Below, one piece after another: positions 46,360-55,643 of a stretch of 58,738 nucleotides of DNA (positions within the stretch are counted from its first letter, which is position 1; each line of letters starts with the position of its first letter). The stretch lies in contig NZ_MSKS01000048.1 of the NCBI RefSeq assembly GCF_001937445.1, positions 1 to 58,738 on the forward strand, written 5' to 3'. This DNA is from Actinomyces oris. GTDB taxonomy: Bacteria; Actinomycetota; Actinomycetes; Actinomycetales; Actinomycetaceae. The notes beneath the pieces are model-generated. The model had not been told where the DNA came from and searched no databases. It saw only the letters and a list, made by a program, of their open reading frames with translations. The position numbers and the translations under genes are program-made.

Positions 46360-46983
46360 TCAGCGAACGATGAGGCCCTGGGTCTTGGCGACGGCGTCGG
46401 CCAGGCGCTCGGAGACGTCCTGCCAGTTGGCGATGTTCCAGACGGCCTTGACGTAGTCGGCCTTGACGTTGAGGTAGTCGAGGTAGAAGGCGTGCTCCCA
46501 CATGTCCACCATGAACAGCGGGATGGTGCCCACGGGCACGTTGCCCTGCTGGTCGAAGAGCTGGAAGGTGACCAGCTTTCCGGAGAGGGAGTCGTAGGCG
46601 AGCACGGCCCAGCCCGAGCCCTGAATGCCCAGGGCCGTGGCGGTGAACTGCGCCTGGAACTTCTCGAAGGAGCCGAAGGAGTCCTTGATGGCCTCGGCGA
46701 GCTCGCCCTCGGGCTGGCCGCCGCCGTTGGGGGAGAGGTTCTTCCAGAAAATGGAGTGGTTGGTGTGGCCGCCCAGGTTGAAGGCCAGGTTCTTCTCCCA
46801 CAGGTTGATGGCGGCCAGGTCGCCGGCCTCGCGGGCGGCGGCCAGGGCCTCCAGGGCGGCGTTCGCACCGGCGACGTAGGCGGCGTGGTGCTTGTCGTGG
46901 TGGAGCTCCATGATCTTGCCGGAGATGTGGGGCTCCAGGGCGGCGTAGTCGTAGGGGAGGTCGGGAAGGGTGTACACGGCCAT
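46360..46983 (-). CDS. sodA: superoxide dismutase, Fe/Mn type
   Basis: 207 aa. The metal ligands lie in [13 protein letters not shown] (N-terminal His), GHTNHSIFW (second His) and [12 protein letters not shown] (Asp and His). The pattern with GGQPEGEL and [11 protein letters not shown] suits the Mn or cambialistic type, but metal choice cannot be fixed from sequence. It detoxifies superoxide in the cytoplasm. ATG 46983 follows GAAAGGCAG. A palindrome lies in its leader region (47042-47055). Confidence 0.95.
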   Translation of the reverse strand: MAVYTLPDLPYDYAALEPHISGKIMELHHDKHHAAYVAGANAALEALAAAREAGDLAAINLWEKNLAFNLGGHTNHSIFWKNLSPNGGGQPEGELAEAIKDSFGSFEKFQAQFTATALGIQGSGWAVLAYDSLSGKLVTFQLFDQQGNVPVGTIPLFMVDMWEHAFYLDYLNVKADYVKAVWNIANWQDVSERLADAVAKTQGLIVR

Positions 46984-47041
46984 CAAGGACTGCCTTTCGG
47001 TGGGTGGAGGTGGCTTCAGTCCCGTCTCAACAGGGCTCGTT

Positions 47042-47072
47042 AGGACTGAAGTCCTGGACATGGCTCATGCTA
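47042..47072 (-). promoter_or_regulatory. sodA -10 box with downstream palindrome
   Basis: On the minus strand TAGCAT (47072-47067) would start transcription near 47060. The palindrome AGGACT-TC-AGTCCT (minus strand, 47055-47042) then sits at about +5 to +18, where a bound protein could block elongation. Its left half TTAGG is reminiscent of DtxR/IdeR boxes but the rest does not match. Confidence 0.45.
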
Positions 47073-47164
47073 GACGCGGCGCTGGAAGAGGGATAGTGAG
47101 CCTGCGTGTGATTACACTGACCGCGGAAACACTGCCGTCCGTACCCGTCCACGAAGGATCCGCT

Positions 47165-47608
47165 ATGACCGACCAGGCTGCTTCCGCCCGCCTCGAGCTT
47201 CTCGTCTTCTCCAACGACGCCACCGTGCGCCAAGAGGTCATCGACGGTGTCGGACGCCGACCGGCCAAGGGCCTGCCACTGGTGAGCTGGACCGAGGCGG
47301 CCACCGCCGAGGGCGTACGCATGGCCATCAAGGACCGCGAGAAGGAGGACCAGCCGCCCTTCGACGCACTGGTCCTGGACGCCGAGGCCAAGAAGCTCGG
47401 CGGCATGGGGCTGGCCCACGAGCTGTTCATCGAGCTCGACGAGCGCCCCGCCGTCGTCCTGCTGACCGCCCGCCCTCAGGACGACTGGCTGGCCGCCTGG
47501 GCCAAGGCGGAGGTCGTCGTGCCCCGCCCCCTGGACCCGCTGAGCCTCCAGGAAGGCGTCGCCAAGGCCCTCACCGCCCGCCGCGGCACCGTCACCCCCG
47601 CGGGCTGA
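47165..47608 (+). CDS. response-regulator receiver-like protein
   Basis: 147 aa. Alternating strands and helices (LELLVFSNDATVRQEV, DALVLDAEAKKLGGMGLAHEL, AVVLLTARPQDDWLAAWAKAEVVVPRPLDPLSL) follow the CheY fold. The Asp in LVLDAE occupies the phosphorylation position and ARP/RPLD mimic the Thr and Lys sites, but the acidic pair near the N-terminus is weak and the Lys is replaced. There is no output domain and no kinase nearby, so it may be a degenerate, non-phosphorylated receiver. TACACT (47113-47118) is its likely -10 box. Divergent from sodA. Confidence 0.72.
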   Translation: MTDQAASARLELLVFSNDATVRQEVIDGVGRRPAKGLPLVSWTEAATAEGVRMAIKDREKEDQPPFDALVLDAEAKKLGGMGLAHELFIELDERPAVVLLTARPQDDWLAAWAKAEVVVPRPLDPLSLQEGVAKALTARRGTVTPAG

Positions 47609-47654
47609 GCCGGGCGCCGGCCGCGCGGAGGCGACCTGCTCACGTGCGGCGTCG

Positions 47655-49292
47655 TCACTCCTGCGAGGCCAGGACCTTGCGGTGGCGGGCAGCCGCACCG
47701 ATCGGCCACGTGAGCACCGCGGGATCGCCGTCGACCTCCACGATGCGGGCGCCCTCGTCCAGGACCCAGTCGGCCAGCAGGCTCGTCTCCTCAATGCTCG
47801 CCACCTCACCGACGCGGCCGGGCCGCTCAACAACCCGGGCGCTGGCGCGCAGCAGCTCGACGGCGGGGCGCGGGTCTGCGCCCGGCGCGGTCGTCATGGA
47901 GCCGGCCAGCACGCCCCAGCGCACCACCACCAGCTCCCAGCCGCCGACCTCGCGCCGGCGGGCCGCCATGAGATGCGGGCAGGCCAGCAGGGGCCGCACC
48001 CGCTCGGCCCGATCCACCGCGCGCAGCAGGCAGCGCAGGCGGCCCGTCCAGGTCCCGGCCTCCTCATAACGCTCGGCCCGAGACAGCGCCGCGATGCGCT
48101 CCAGCAGGGGAGAGGCCACCAGGTCGACCTCGCCCGACAGGCAGGCCAGCACCTCGGCCGGCTCAGCCGGGACGTCGTCGTGGCGCACCCGCCGCAGCTC
48201 GCGCCCGTCCCAGCGGCCCAGACGCAGCACCGACTCGGCGGCCCGCAGGGCCTCCTGGCCCCTGCCGCGTGAGGCGAAGGGGCCCACCGCATGGCCGACC
48301 TCCTCCGTGGGCAGCACGGTGGTCAGCGCCAACCGCGGCTCGGCCCCCGGGCCCGAGCCCTGGGTCAGGTGAAGCCAGGGGCGGCGGCGCGGGGCCCGGG
48401 AGCGGCGGTTGACCGGCGGGTCGAGCTCGGCGATCATCCGCAGCTCGCGCACCCGCGCCTCAATGAGCGTGGGGGTGGCGATGTGCCGCACGCTCACGGT
48501 GGTGTCCAGCATCTGGGCCACCTGGCGGCGCTTCTCCGCGGCGGTGAAGTAGGAGCGCACCCGGCGTCTGAGGTCCACGGCGCTGCCCACGTAGAGCACC
48601 TGGTCGGCCGCCGAGCGGAACTGGTAGACGCCGGGGCAGCTGGGCAGGGAGTCGGCCAGGCGGCTCTTGGCCCGGCGCCTGGCCGGAACCGGGTCGGAGG
48701 CGGTGGCCAGGTCCTCCAGGTGCGTGACGCCGAGCGGTGCCATGACCTCCAGGGCGGCGTGCAGCACGTCCACGGTGGCGCGCGCGTCGTCCAGTGCCCG
48801 GTGCGTGGGACGGGTCTGGGAGCCCACGAAGGCGGCCAGCGTCCCCAGCTTGTGGTTGGGCACCTCGCTGCGGGTCCAGGCCTTGCGGGCCAGCGCCAGC
48901 GTGTCCAGCACGCGGGGCTCGGGCCACTCCAGGTCTAGGGCCGCCGCGGCGCCACGCAGGTGACCGACGTCGAAGCGGGCGTTGTGAGCCACGAGGACGA
49001 CGTCGTCGGCCAGCAGATCCACCCAGGACAGGAAGGCCTCCACGCAGGTGCGCACGCCGGGGGCGCCGGCCACCATGGCGTTCGTGATGCCGGTGAGCAT
49101 GGTGATCTGGGCAGGGATGGCGACGCCGGGGTTGACCAGGGTGGAGAACTCCGCCAGCACCTGCCCGCCACGCACCTTGACGGCCCCGATCTCGGTCAGA
49201 GAGCGAGCGCCCGGCGCCCCGCCGGTGGTCTCCAGGTCCACCACGACGAAGGTCGCCCGCTCCAGGGGCGTGCCCATGTCGGCGAAGGACAC
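47655..49292 (-). CDS. DEDDh exonuclease fused to UvrC-like GIY-YIG domain
   Basis: 545 aa. The N-terminal DnaQ-type exonuclease (~12-185) has VVVDLETTGG, AHNARFDVGHL and HRALDDARATVDVL. The central GIY-YIG nuclease domain (~215-300) has CPGVYQFRSAADQVLYVGSAVDLRRRVRSYF, as in UvrC and Cho. The C-terminal ~240 residues are Arg-rich and conserved only in actinobacterial relatives. The fusion is known in mycobacteria and likely acts in DNA repair, but the substrate is not established. GTG 49292 is used; ATG 49277 is an alternative close to the nuclease motif. Confidence 0.88.
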   Translation of the reverse strand: MSFADMGTPLERATFVVVDLETTGGAPGARSLTEIGAVKVRGGQVLAEFSTLVNPGVAIPAQITMLTGITNAMVAGAPGVRTCVEAFLSWVDLLADDVVLVAHNARFDVGHLRGAAAALDLEWPEPRVLDTLALARKAWTRSEVPNHKLGTLAAFVGSQTRPTHRALDDARATVDVLHAALEVMAPLGVTHLEDLATASDPVPARRRAKSRLADSLPSCPGVYQFRSAADQVLYVGSAVDLRRRVRSYFTAAEKRRQVAQMLDTTVSVRHIATPTLIEARVRELRMIAELDPPVNRRSRAPRRRPWLHLTQGSGPGAEPRLALTTVLPTEEVGHAVGPFASRGRGQEALRAAESVLRLGRWDGRELRRVRHDDVPAEPAEVLACLSGEVDLVASPLLERIAALSRAERYEEAGTWTGRLRCLLRAVDRAERVRPLLACPHLMAARRREVGGWELVVVRWGVLAGSMTTAPGADPRPAVELLRASARVVERPGRVGEVASIEETSLLADWVLDEGARIVEVDGDPAVLTWPIGAAARHRKVLASQE

Positions 49293-49502
49293 CTGGGTCC
49301 CGATGGTGCTTACGGTCGCAGGCTAGAGGATGGCAGTGACATGCATCCTCGCCGGCAGTCGGGAAGTCGGTGCGAGCAGGGTGGGAAGCACCCTAGAATC
49401 ATCCTCATACCCGAGCGGCACCGCCGGCTCCGGTGCCGTCCGTCTCCGATGGTGCAGGACCGTGTGGTGGCCGCCCAGCCAGCAGTTCACAGGAGGCCCC
49501 GC

Positions 49503-50381
49503 GTGGGATACGGACCCATCAAGGCAACAGTCGGCCCGGCCCTGGAGATGCTCTATCAGCCCTGGATCCGTGGCGAGGAGAACATTCCCGCCGAGGGCGC
49601 GGCGATCCTGGCCTCCAACCACCTGGCGGTCATCGACTCCTTCTTCCTGCCGCTGCTGGTGGACCGCGAGGTCGCCTTCATCGGCAAGGCCGACTACTTC
49701 ACCGGCAAGGGCGTCAAGGGCTGGGCGGTGAAGAACTTCATGAAGACCGTGGGCACGATTCCCGTGGACCGCTCCGGCGGCAAGGCCTCCCAGGCGGCGC
49801 TCCAGGCCGGCATCGACCGCCTGCGCTCGGGGCACCTCTTCGGCATCTACCCCGAGGGCACGCGCAGCCCCGACGGACGCCTCTACCGCGGCAAGACCGG
49901 CGTGGCCCGCATCGCTCTGGCCACCGGCGCCCCCGTGGTGCCCGTGGCGATGATCGGCTCCAACCTGGCTCAGCCGATCGGCAAGTCCATCCCCTCCACC
50001 CGCCACCGTGTGGGCATCGTCATCGGTGAGCCGCTGGACTTCTCCCGCTACAAGGGCCTGGAGAACGACCGCTTCGTGCTGCGCTCTATCACCGACGAGA
50101 TCATGTACGCCCTCATGGCCCTCTCCGGCCAGGAGTACGTGGACCTCTACGCCGCCGACGTCAAGAAGGCCATGGACTCGGAGAAGAAGACCGCCGACGA
50201 GGTCGTCACCGAGATGCTCGCTGTCCAGGCGCAGGCCCGCCCCTCGGTGGCCCCCGTGGCCGCGCCCGGCGGTCGCCCCGCCCCCGAGGTCTCCGTGCCC
50301 GAGCCGCCCGAGGACAAGAGCGGCAAGGACAAGAAGAAGGACAAGACCTCCGACGACGAGCCCGAGCCCAGTGCCGAGTAA
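49503..50381 (+). CDS. 1-acyl-sn-glycerol-3-phosphate acyltransferase (PlsC-like)
   Basis: 292 aa from GTG 49503, with AGGAGG six bases upstream. The catalytic HX4D is NHLAVIDS (His40, Asp45). IYPEGTRSPDGRLYRGKTGVARIAL is the glycerophosphate-binding block and VPVAMIGS is block IV. It adds the second acyl chain in phosphatidic acid synthesis or a related acyl transfer. The C-terminal ~65 residues are Pro/Lys/Glu-rich and disordered (DKSGKDKKKDKTSDDEPEPS). The frame is open 181 codons upstream but lacks homology there. Confidence 0.92.
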   Translation: MGYGPIKATVGPALEMLYQPWIRGEENIPAEGAAILASNHLAVIDSFFLPLLVDREVAFIGKADYFTGKGVKGWAVKNFMKTVGTIPVDRSGGKASQAALQAGIDRLRSGHLFGIYPEGTRSPDGRLYRGKTGVARIALATGAPVVPVAMIGSNLAQPIGKSIPSTRHRVGIVIGEPLDFSRYKGLENDRFVLRSITDEIMYALMALSGQEYVDLYAADVKKAMDSEKKTADEVVTEMLAVQAQARPSVAPVAAPGGRPAPEVSVPEPPEDKSGKDKKKDKTSDDEPEPSAE

Positions 50382-50541
50382 GGGCTTTGGGGACTGGGCG
50401 ACTATCCCGGCCTCCTGATTCTGTCCAGTTGGTCCCTGTCAGCGGCTACCGATGACACGTAGACTGACGCCCGGTGCGGCCCGAGCCGCCCGATCCGGCC
50501 GGGGCACAGACCCCGAGTACCCACAACCCGAAAGGTTCCCG

Positions 50542-51771
50542 ATGTCGATTCGTCGCGTCGCCCTGCTCACCGCTGGCGGTTTCGCCCCCTGTCTGTCCGC
50601 CGCCGTCGGCGACCTCATCGAGCGCTACACGCAGGTCGCTCCCGAGGTCGAGATCATCGCCTACCAGTACGGCTACCACGGCCTGCTCACCGGCAACTAC
50701 ATCGTCATTGACGACGAGGGCCGCAAGAACGCAGGCATCCTGCGCGACTTCGGCGGGTCCCCGATCGGTAACTCCCGCGTCAAGCTCACCAACGCCAAGA
50801 ACCTCGTCGAGCGCGGCCTGGTGAAGGAGGGCGTCAACCCCTTGGAGTTCGCCGCCGAGCAGCTGCGCAAGGACGGCGTCGACGTCCTGCACACCATCGG
50901 TGGCGACGACACCAACACCACCGCCGCTGACCTGGCCGCCTACCTCCACGAGAACGACTACGAGCTCACGGTCGTCGGCCTGCCCAAGACCATCGATAAC
51001 GACGTGGTTCCGATCCGCCAGTCCCTGGGCGCCTGGACCGCGGCCGACGAGGGCGCCGGCTTCGCCTTCAACGTCATCGGCGAGCACCGCTCCAACCCCC
51101 GCATGCTCATCGTCCACGAGTGCATGGGCCGCAACTGCGGCTACCTCACCGCCGAGACCGCCCGCCGCTACCACGACCTGCTCCAGACCAAGCAGTGGGC
51201 CCCCTCCCTCGGCCTGACCAAGGAGCGCTGGGACGTCCACGCCGTCTTCCTCCCTGAGGTGAAGCTCGACATTGCCGCCGAGGCCGAGCGCCTCAAGGCC
51301 ATCATGGACGAGCAGGGCAACGTCAACATCTTCCTGTCCGAGGGCGCCGGCGTCCCCGAGATCATCGCGGAGATGGAAGCCGCCGGCCAGGAGGTCCAGC
51401 GCGACCCCTTCGGCCACGTCAAGCTCGACACCATCAACCCCGGCCAGTGGTTCGCCAAGCAGTTCGCCGAGCTCATCGGCGCTGAGAAGGTCATGGTCCA
51501 GAAGTCCGGCTACTACTCGCGCGCCGCCCACGCCAACGCCGAGGACCTCGCCCTCATCAAGAAGATGTGCGACCTGGCCGTCGACTGCGCCCTGCGCGGC
51601 GAGTCCGGCGTCATCGGCCAGGACGAGGAGAACAACGACGAGCTCACCGCGATCGCCTTCCCGCGCATCGCCGGTGCCAAGCCCTTCGACATCACCCAGG
51701 CCTGGTTCACCGACCTCATGGCCGACCTGGGCCAGAAGGTCGAGCCCGCCGAGGCCACCCCCGAGCACTGA
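50542..51771 (+). CDS. pfp: 6-phosphofructokinase, pyrophosphate-dependent type
   Basis: 409 aa. The phosphoryl-donor motif reads IGGDDTNTTA (Gly121-Asp122-Asp123), and LPKTIDND has Lys149 in place of the Gly of ATP enzymes. These two substitutions define the PPi-dependent class. It phosphorylates fructose-6-phosphate using PPi, reversibly. Actinomyces species are known to have PPi-PFK. ATG 50542 follows AAAGG; earlier codons are not conserved. Monocistronic, with a hairpin after the stop. Confidence 0.92.
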   Translation: MSIRRVALLTAGGFAPCLSAAVGDLIERYTQVAPEVEIIAYQYGYHGLLTGNYIVIDDEGRKNAGILRDFGGSPIGNSRVKLTNAKNLVERGLVKEGVNPLEFAAEQLRKDGVDVLHTIGGDDTNTTAADLAAYLHENDYELTVVGLPKTIDNDVVPIRQSLGAWTAADEGAGFAFNVIGEHRSNPRMLIVHECMGRNCGYLTAETARRYHDLLQTKQWAPSLGLTKERWDVHAVFLPEVKLDIAAEAERLKAIMDEQGNVNIFLSEGAGVPEIIAEMEAAGQEVQRDPFGHVKLDTINPGQWFAKQFAELIGAEKVMVQKSGYYSRAAHANAEDLALIKKMCDLAVDCALRGESGVIGQDEENNDELTAIAFPRIAGAKPFDITQAWFTDLMADLGQKVEPAEATPEH

Positions 51772-51792
51772 GACTGAGCCCGCACCCTTGCC

Positions 51793-51827
51793 GCGGCCGG
51801 TGCCGTCCTCGTGACGGCGCCGGCCGC
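51793..51827 (+). terminator. hairpin terminator after the PPi-PFK gene
   Basis: A 15-bp stem (51793-51807 with 51813-51827) with one G-U pair and a 5-nt loop. The remaining part of the 315-bp gap up to aroG has no gene I can support; it holds the aroG -10 box at its end. Confidence 0.65.
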
Positions 51828-52073
51828 TCCTCTGTGCCCGTCTGTGCCCTGGAAGATGATGCCGGAGGCCCCATGTGTCACGTTTGGCGACTATTCAACC
51901 CGCCCGCTGCACTTCTGGAACGGCGGCCTTCGTATCCGTGCAGGTCAGGGCGTTGTAACCAGTCCGTGCGCGCTCTGTTGCAGCCCTAAAAGTCGCCCGT
52001 AGTGACAGAATTCGTCTCCCAACCCCCGTGTTTCGCGATGCGGCGCCGATCCCGGGCAATCTCCCGACTGGCT

Positions 52074-52079
52074 TATGCT
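52074..52079 (+). promoter_or_regulatory. -10 box of aroG, leaderless
   Basis: TATGCT ends 7 nt before GTG 52087 (ATG 52090 follows). It overlaps the ATG at 52075, which therefore is unlikely to be the start. Confidence 0.5.
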
Positions 52080-52086
52080 GACGGGC

Positions 52087-53439
52087 GTGATGAACGAGCT
52101 CTCCGCCGCCCGTACGGGCGTCCAGGCCCCCGCATGGCGCCACCTGCCCGCCCTCCAGCAGCCCGCCTACCCCGATGAGGCGGCGCTGGCCGACGTGGTG
52201 GCGGACCTGCGCCGCCGGCCCCCGCTCGTCTTCGCCGGAGAGGTCGACTCCCTGCGAGGCCTCATCGCCCAGGCCAGCACCGGGGACGCCTTCGTCCTCA
52301 TGGGTGGGGACTGCGCCGAGTCCTTCACCCACAACACGGCCGACAACATCCGCCTCAAGGTCCAGACCATCCTCCAGATGGCCGCGGTCCTCACCTACGG
52401 CGCCTCCACGCCCGTGGTCAAGATCGGCCGCATGGCCGGCCAGTACGCCAAGCCCCGCAGCTCGGACACCGAGACCCGCGGCGAGGTCACCCTGCCCGCC
52501 TTCCGCGGCGACTCCGTCAACGGCCACGAGTTCACTCCCGAGGCCCGCATCCCCGACCCCACGCGCATGCTGGACGCCTACCTGCGCTCGGGCACCACCC
52601 TCAACCTCATCCGCGCCTTCACGATGGGCGGCTACGCGGACCTGCGCGAGGTCCACTCCTGGAACCGCGGCTTCACCGCCAACCCCGCCTACAAGCGCTT
52701 CGAGTCCTTCGCCGACGAGATCGACCGGGCCATGCGCTTCATGGAGGCCGCCGGCGTGGACTTCGAGGCCCTGCGCCAGGTCGATTTCTACGCCGCCCAC
52801 GAGGCCCTCCTCCTGGAGTACGAGGACGCCATGATCCGCGAGGACTCCCGCACCGGGCGCCTCTACGACACCTCCGCCCACATGCTCTGGGTGGGGGAGC
52901 GCACCCGCGAGGCCGACGGCGCCCACGTCGCCATCCTCGCCGGCGTCCACAACCCCGTGGGCGTCAAGGTCGGCCCCACCACGTCCCCCGACGACATTGC
53001 CCGGCTCATGGACCGTCTCAACCCCGAGGGCCTGCCCGGACGCCTGTCCCTCATCACCCGCATGGGCGCCGACCGCATCCGTGAGGCCCTGCCGCCGCTG
53101 GTGGAGGCGGTGCGCGCCGACGGACGCCCCGTCACCTGGATCACCGACCCCATGCACGGCAACACCATCACCTCCGACAACGGCTACAAGACCCGCCGCT
53201 TCGAGACGATCCTCGACGAGATCCGTGGCTTCTTCGAGGTGCACCGCTCCCTGGGCACTGCCCCGGGCGGCATCCACGTCGAGCTCACCGGCGACGACGT
53301 CACCGAGGTCCTCGGCGGCGGCGAGCACATTGACGAGGCAGGCCTGGCCGAGCACTACGAGACCCTCGTCGACCCGCGCCTCAACCACCAGCAGTCACTC
53401 GAGGTCGCCTTCGAGATCGCCGAGATGCTCAAGGGTTGA
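52087..53439 (+). CDS. aroG: 3-deoxy-7-phosphoheptulonate synthase, class II
   Basis: 450 aa from GTG 52087; the next codon, ATG 52090, is an alternative. Class II motifs: FVLMGGDCAESF near the N-terminus, VVKIGRMAGQYAKPRS, EVHSWNRGF, ITDPMHGNT and HVELTGDDVTEVLGG, with metal-binding Cys, His, Glu and Asp. It condenses PEP with erythrose-4-phosphate, the entry of the shikimate pathway. Next to the PknL-like kinase and polyprenyl synthase, as in mycobacteria. Convergent with the kinase gene. Confidence 0.94.
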   Translation: MMNELSAARTGVQAPAWRHLPALQQPAYPDEAALADVVADLRRRPPLVFAGEVDSLRGLIAQASTGDAFVLMGGDCAESFTHNTADNIRLKVQTILQMAAVLTYGASTPVVKIGRMAGQYAKPRSSDTETRGEVTLPAFRGDSVNGHEFTPEARIPDPTRMLDAYLRSGTTLNLIRAFTMGGYADLREVHSWNRGFTANPAYKRFESFADEIDRAMRFMEAAGVDFEALRQVDFYAAHEALLLEYEDAMIREDSRTGRLYDTSAHMLWVGERTREADGAHVAILAGVHNPVGVKVGPTTSPDDIARLMDRLNPEGLPGRLSLITRMGADRIREALPPLVEAVRADGRPVTWITDPMHGNTITSDNGYKTRRFETILDEIRGFFEVHRSLGTAPGGIHVELTGDDVTEVLGGGEHIDEAGLAEHYETLVDPRLNHQQSLEVAFEIAEMLKG

Positions 53440-53477
53440 GAACCCCGCTAAGAAGCCCGCCCCGCGGGGTGGTGAAG

Positions 53478-53512
53478 CGTGGCCCGGTCCGCTGAAGCGG
53501 AACCGGGCCACG
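53478..53512. terminator. bidirectional terminator between aroG and the kinase gene
   Basis: CGTGGCCCGGTCCGC pairs with GCGG-A-ACCGGGCCACG (one bulged A) around loop TGAA. It begins 39 bases after the aroG stop and ends 5 bases before the kinase stop on the other strand. Confidence 0.7.
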
Positions 53513-53516
53513 TTCG

Positions 53517-55544
53517 TCAGAAGATGTTGATGGTGACTTTGGAGCCCGGCTTGACGCTGGAGCCCGGTGCGGGGTCGGTGGAGCGCACCGTCCCGAAGGG
53601 GCCACCCAGGCGCTTGTTGACCTCCACCTTGAGCCCGGCGTCCTCCAGGGCCTTCTTGGCCTCGTCCTGGCTCTTGCCGGTCACGTCGGGGACCGTCACC
53701 TTCTCCGGTCCCTTGGAGACGGTCAGGTCCACCGAGTCACCCTTGTAGTAGCCCGAGGCCCCGGCGATGGGGGAGGAGGAGATGACGTTCCCCTTGGCCA
53801 CGGAGTCGGAGTAGCCCTTGCTGACCTTGCCCTTCTTCAGGCCGGCGTTCTCCAGGGCCTTCTTGGCCTCGTCCTCGCTCAGGCCGGTCACGTCGGGGAT
53901 CGTGGCCGGCTCCTTACCCTTGGAGACCACGATCGAGACCTTCTCGGTGTGCTTGATGACCTTGCCGGCCTTGGGGTCGCAGGAGACGACCTTGCCCGAC
54001 TCCACGCTGGCGGAGTACTCCTCGGTGACGTCCCCCAGGGTCAGGCCGGCCGCTGTGATCGCGGCTGTGGCCTGGTCCTTGGTCTTCCCGACGACGTCGG
54101 GAACGGTCTTGGTCTCCACGCCTCGGGAGACGGTGGCGGTGACGGCCTGGCCGAGCCCTACCTTCTGGCCCGTCTTCGGCTGGCAGGAGACGATGCTGCC
54201 GGCCGGGACCGTGTCGGAGTAGGCGCGCTCGGGCGTGCCCCAGTCGAGCCCCTGCTTCTCCAGGGTGAGCTGCGCCTGGTCCTCAGACATGCCGACGATG
54301 TTGGGGACGGGAACTCTTCTGCCGGGACCGGCCGTTAGGTACCAGGTGGCGCTCGCCCCGGTTCCGGCCACGGCCAGCAGTCCGATGATGACCGCACGAC
54401 GGCGGATGAAGTTGCCGGTGCCCTTCTTCGGGGCGGGGACGGCAGTGGTCTTCTGGGCGTCGGCCGCCAGGGCCTTGCGGGAGAGCGCACGTGTTCTCCC
54501 CTTGGAGTCCGGGCCGATGGAACCGATGGGAAGGGAGACGGTGCGCATCCCGGCGTGCGGCGAGGCGTCCTCGACGGAGGAGTCGTCGGCGTCGTCCTGG
54601 GGCTCGTTGTCGATGGCTGAGCGGGCGGCCTGAGCATTGGCTGTCATGACCTGCTGGGTGCGGATGGAGCCGGTCCCGCCCCCGCGGCGCACGGAGAGCT
54701 CGGACTCGGTGAGCTCGTCGACGACGTTGCGCAGCAGCGCCAGCGCCTCGTCGGCGTCGGCCGGGCGCTCCTGCGGCTCACGGCGCGTCATGGTGGCCAC
54801 GAGCTCGTCGACGTCGGCCGGCATGTCGGGCACCAGCTTGGAGGGCAGGGAAACGTCCTCGTGGACGTTGCGGAAGGCGATCTGAATGGGGGAGTCTGCG
54901 GTGAAGGGCTGCTGGCCGGTGAGGAGTTCGTAGAGAACCACCCCGGCAGAGAAGACGTCGGCGCGAGAGGTGGACTCCCCGGAGGTGATGAGCTCGGGCG
55001 CCAGGTAGGCGACCGTGCCCAGCACGTTGCCCGTCGTCGTCTGCGTCACCTCCGTGACCGCCCGGGCCAGGCCGAAGTCGGCCACCTTGGCCACCGAGCC
55101 GTCCGAGGGCAGCAGGACGTTCTCCGGCTTGATGTCGCGGTGGACCAGGCCGGCCCGGTGGGCCGCGCCGAGCGGACGCAGCAGCTGGGCCACCAGGCCC
55201 AGGGCCTCCTTGACCGACAACGGCCCTGCCGCAATGAGGTCACGCAGCGTGGGCCCCTCGACGTACTCCATGACGAGGTAGGCGACCCCGTCGAGGCTGC
55301 CCTGGTCGAAGACGGCCACCACGCCCGGGTTGGACAGGCGTGCCGCGGCCCTCGCCTCACGGCGGAAGCGTGAGACGAAGTCGGGGGAGTCGGCCAGGTG
55401 GGCGTGCATGAGCTTGAGCGCCACGGTCCGGTCCAGGCGACGGTCATAGGCGCGGTAGACGGTGGCCATCCCGCCACGCGCTAGGCGGTCGACGATCTCG
55501 TAGCGAGAGTCGACCAACCGACCAATGAGGGGATCTGTCACCAC
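53517..55544 (-). CDS. pknL: PASTA-domain Ser/Thr protein kinase (PknL/PknB type)
   Basis: 675 aa from GTG 55544. Kinase domain ~14-275: glycine loop LARGGMATVY, Lys44, HRDIKPENV (Asp137), DFG 156-158 and an APE-like element (LAPEL). A disordered Ser/Thr region (~280-380) is followed by one membrane helix (AVIIGLLAVAGTGASATWYL), then four PASTA repeats to the C-terminus (each with VPN/DVxG near its start). It senses cell-wall muropeptides and phosphorylates division or wall enzymes. It lies next to aroG and a polyprenyl synthase, the PknL setting of mycobacteria and corynebacteria, rather than in the dcw/fts cluster of PknB. Confidence 0.92.
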   Translation of the reverse strand: MVTDPLIGRLVDSRYEIVDRLARGGMATVYRAYDRRLDRTVALKLMHAHLADSPDFVSRFRREARAAARLSNPGVVAVFDQGSLDGVAYLVMEYVEGPTLRDLIAAGPLSVKEALGLVAQLLRPLGAAHRAGLVHRDIKPENVLLPSDGSVAKVADFGLARAVTEVTQTTTGNVLGTVAYLAPELITSGESTSRADVFSAGVVLYELLTGQQPFTADSPIQIAFRNVHEDVSLPSKLVPDMPADVDELVATMTRREPQERPADADEALALLRNVVDELTESELSVRRGGGTGSIRTQQVMTANAQAARSAIDNEPQDDADDSSVEDASPHAGMRTVSLPIGSIGPDSKGRTRALSRKALAADAQKTTAVPAPKKGTGNFIRRRAVIIGLLAVAGTGASATWYLTAGPGRRVPVPNIVGMSEDQAQLTLEKQGLDWGTPERAYSDTVPAGSIVSCQPKTGQKVGLGQAVTATVSRGVETKTVPDVVGKTKDQATAAITAAGLTLGDVTEEYSASVESGKVVSCDPKAGKVIKHTEKVSIVVSKGKEPATIPDVTGLSEDEAKKALENAGLKKGKVSKGYSDSVAKGNVISSSPIAGASGYYKGDSVDLTVSKGPEKVTVPDVTGKSQDEAKKALEDAGLKVEVNKRLGGPFGTVRSTDPAPGSSVKPGSKVTINIF

Positions 55545-55550
55545 GCCGCG

Positions 55551-55556
55551 ATTCTA
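55551..55556 (-). promoter_or_regulatory. -10 box of the kinase gene, leaderless
   Basis: TAGAAT on the minus strand ends 6 nt before GTG 55544 (spacer CGCGGC). No ribosome binding site. Confidence 0.55.
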
Positions 55557-55643
55557 CGATGCCGGTCGGGTGGTGACAGCCGCCGGCCGGATCAGGCGGG
55601 TAGTACTGCCCGCCTGGCGGGGTGCCCTGTTTCCTGCACCGGA

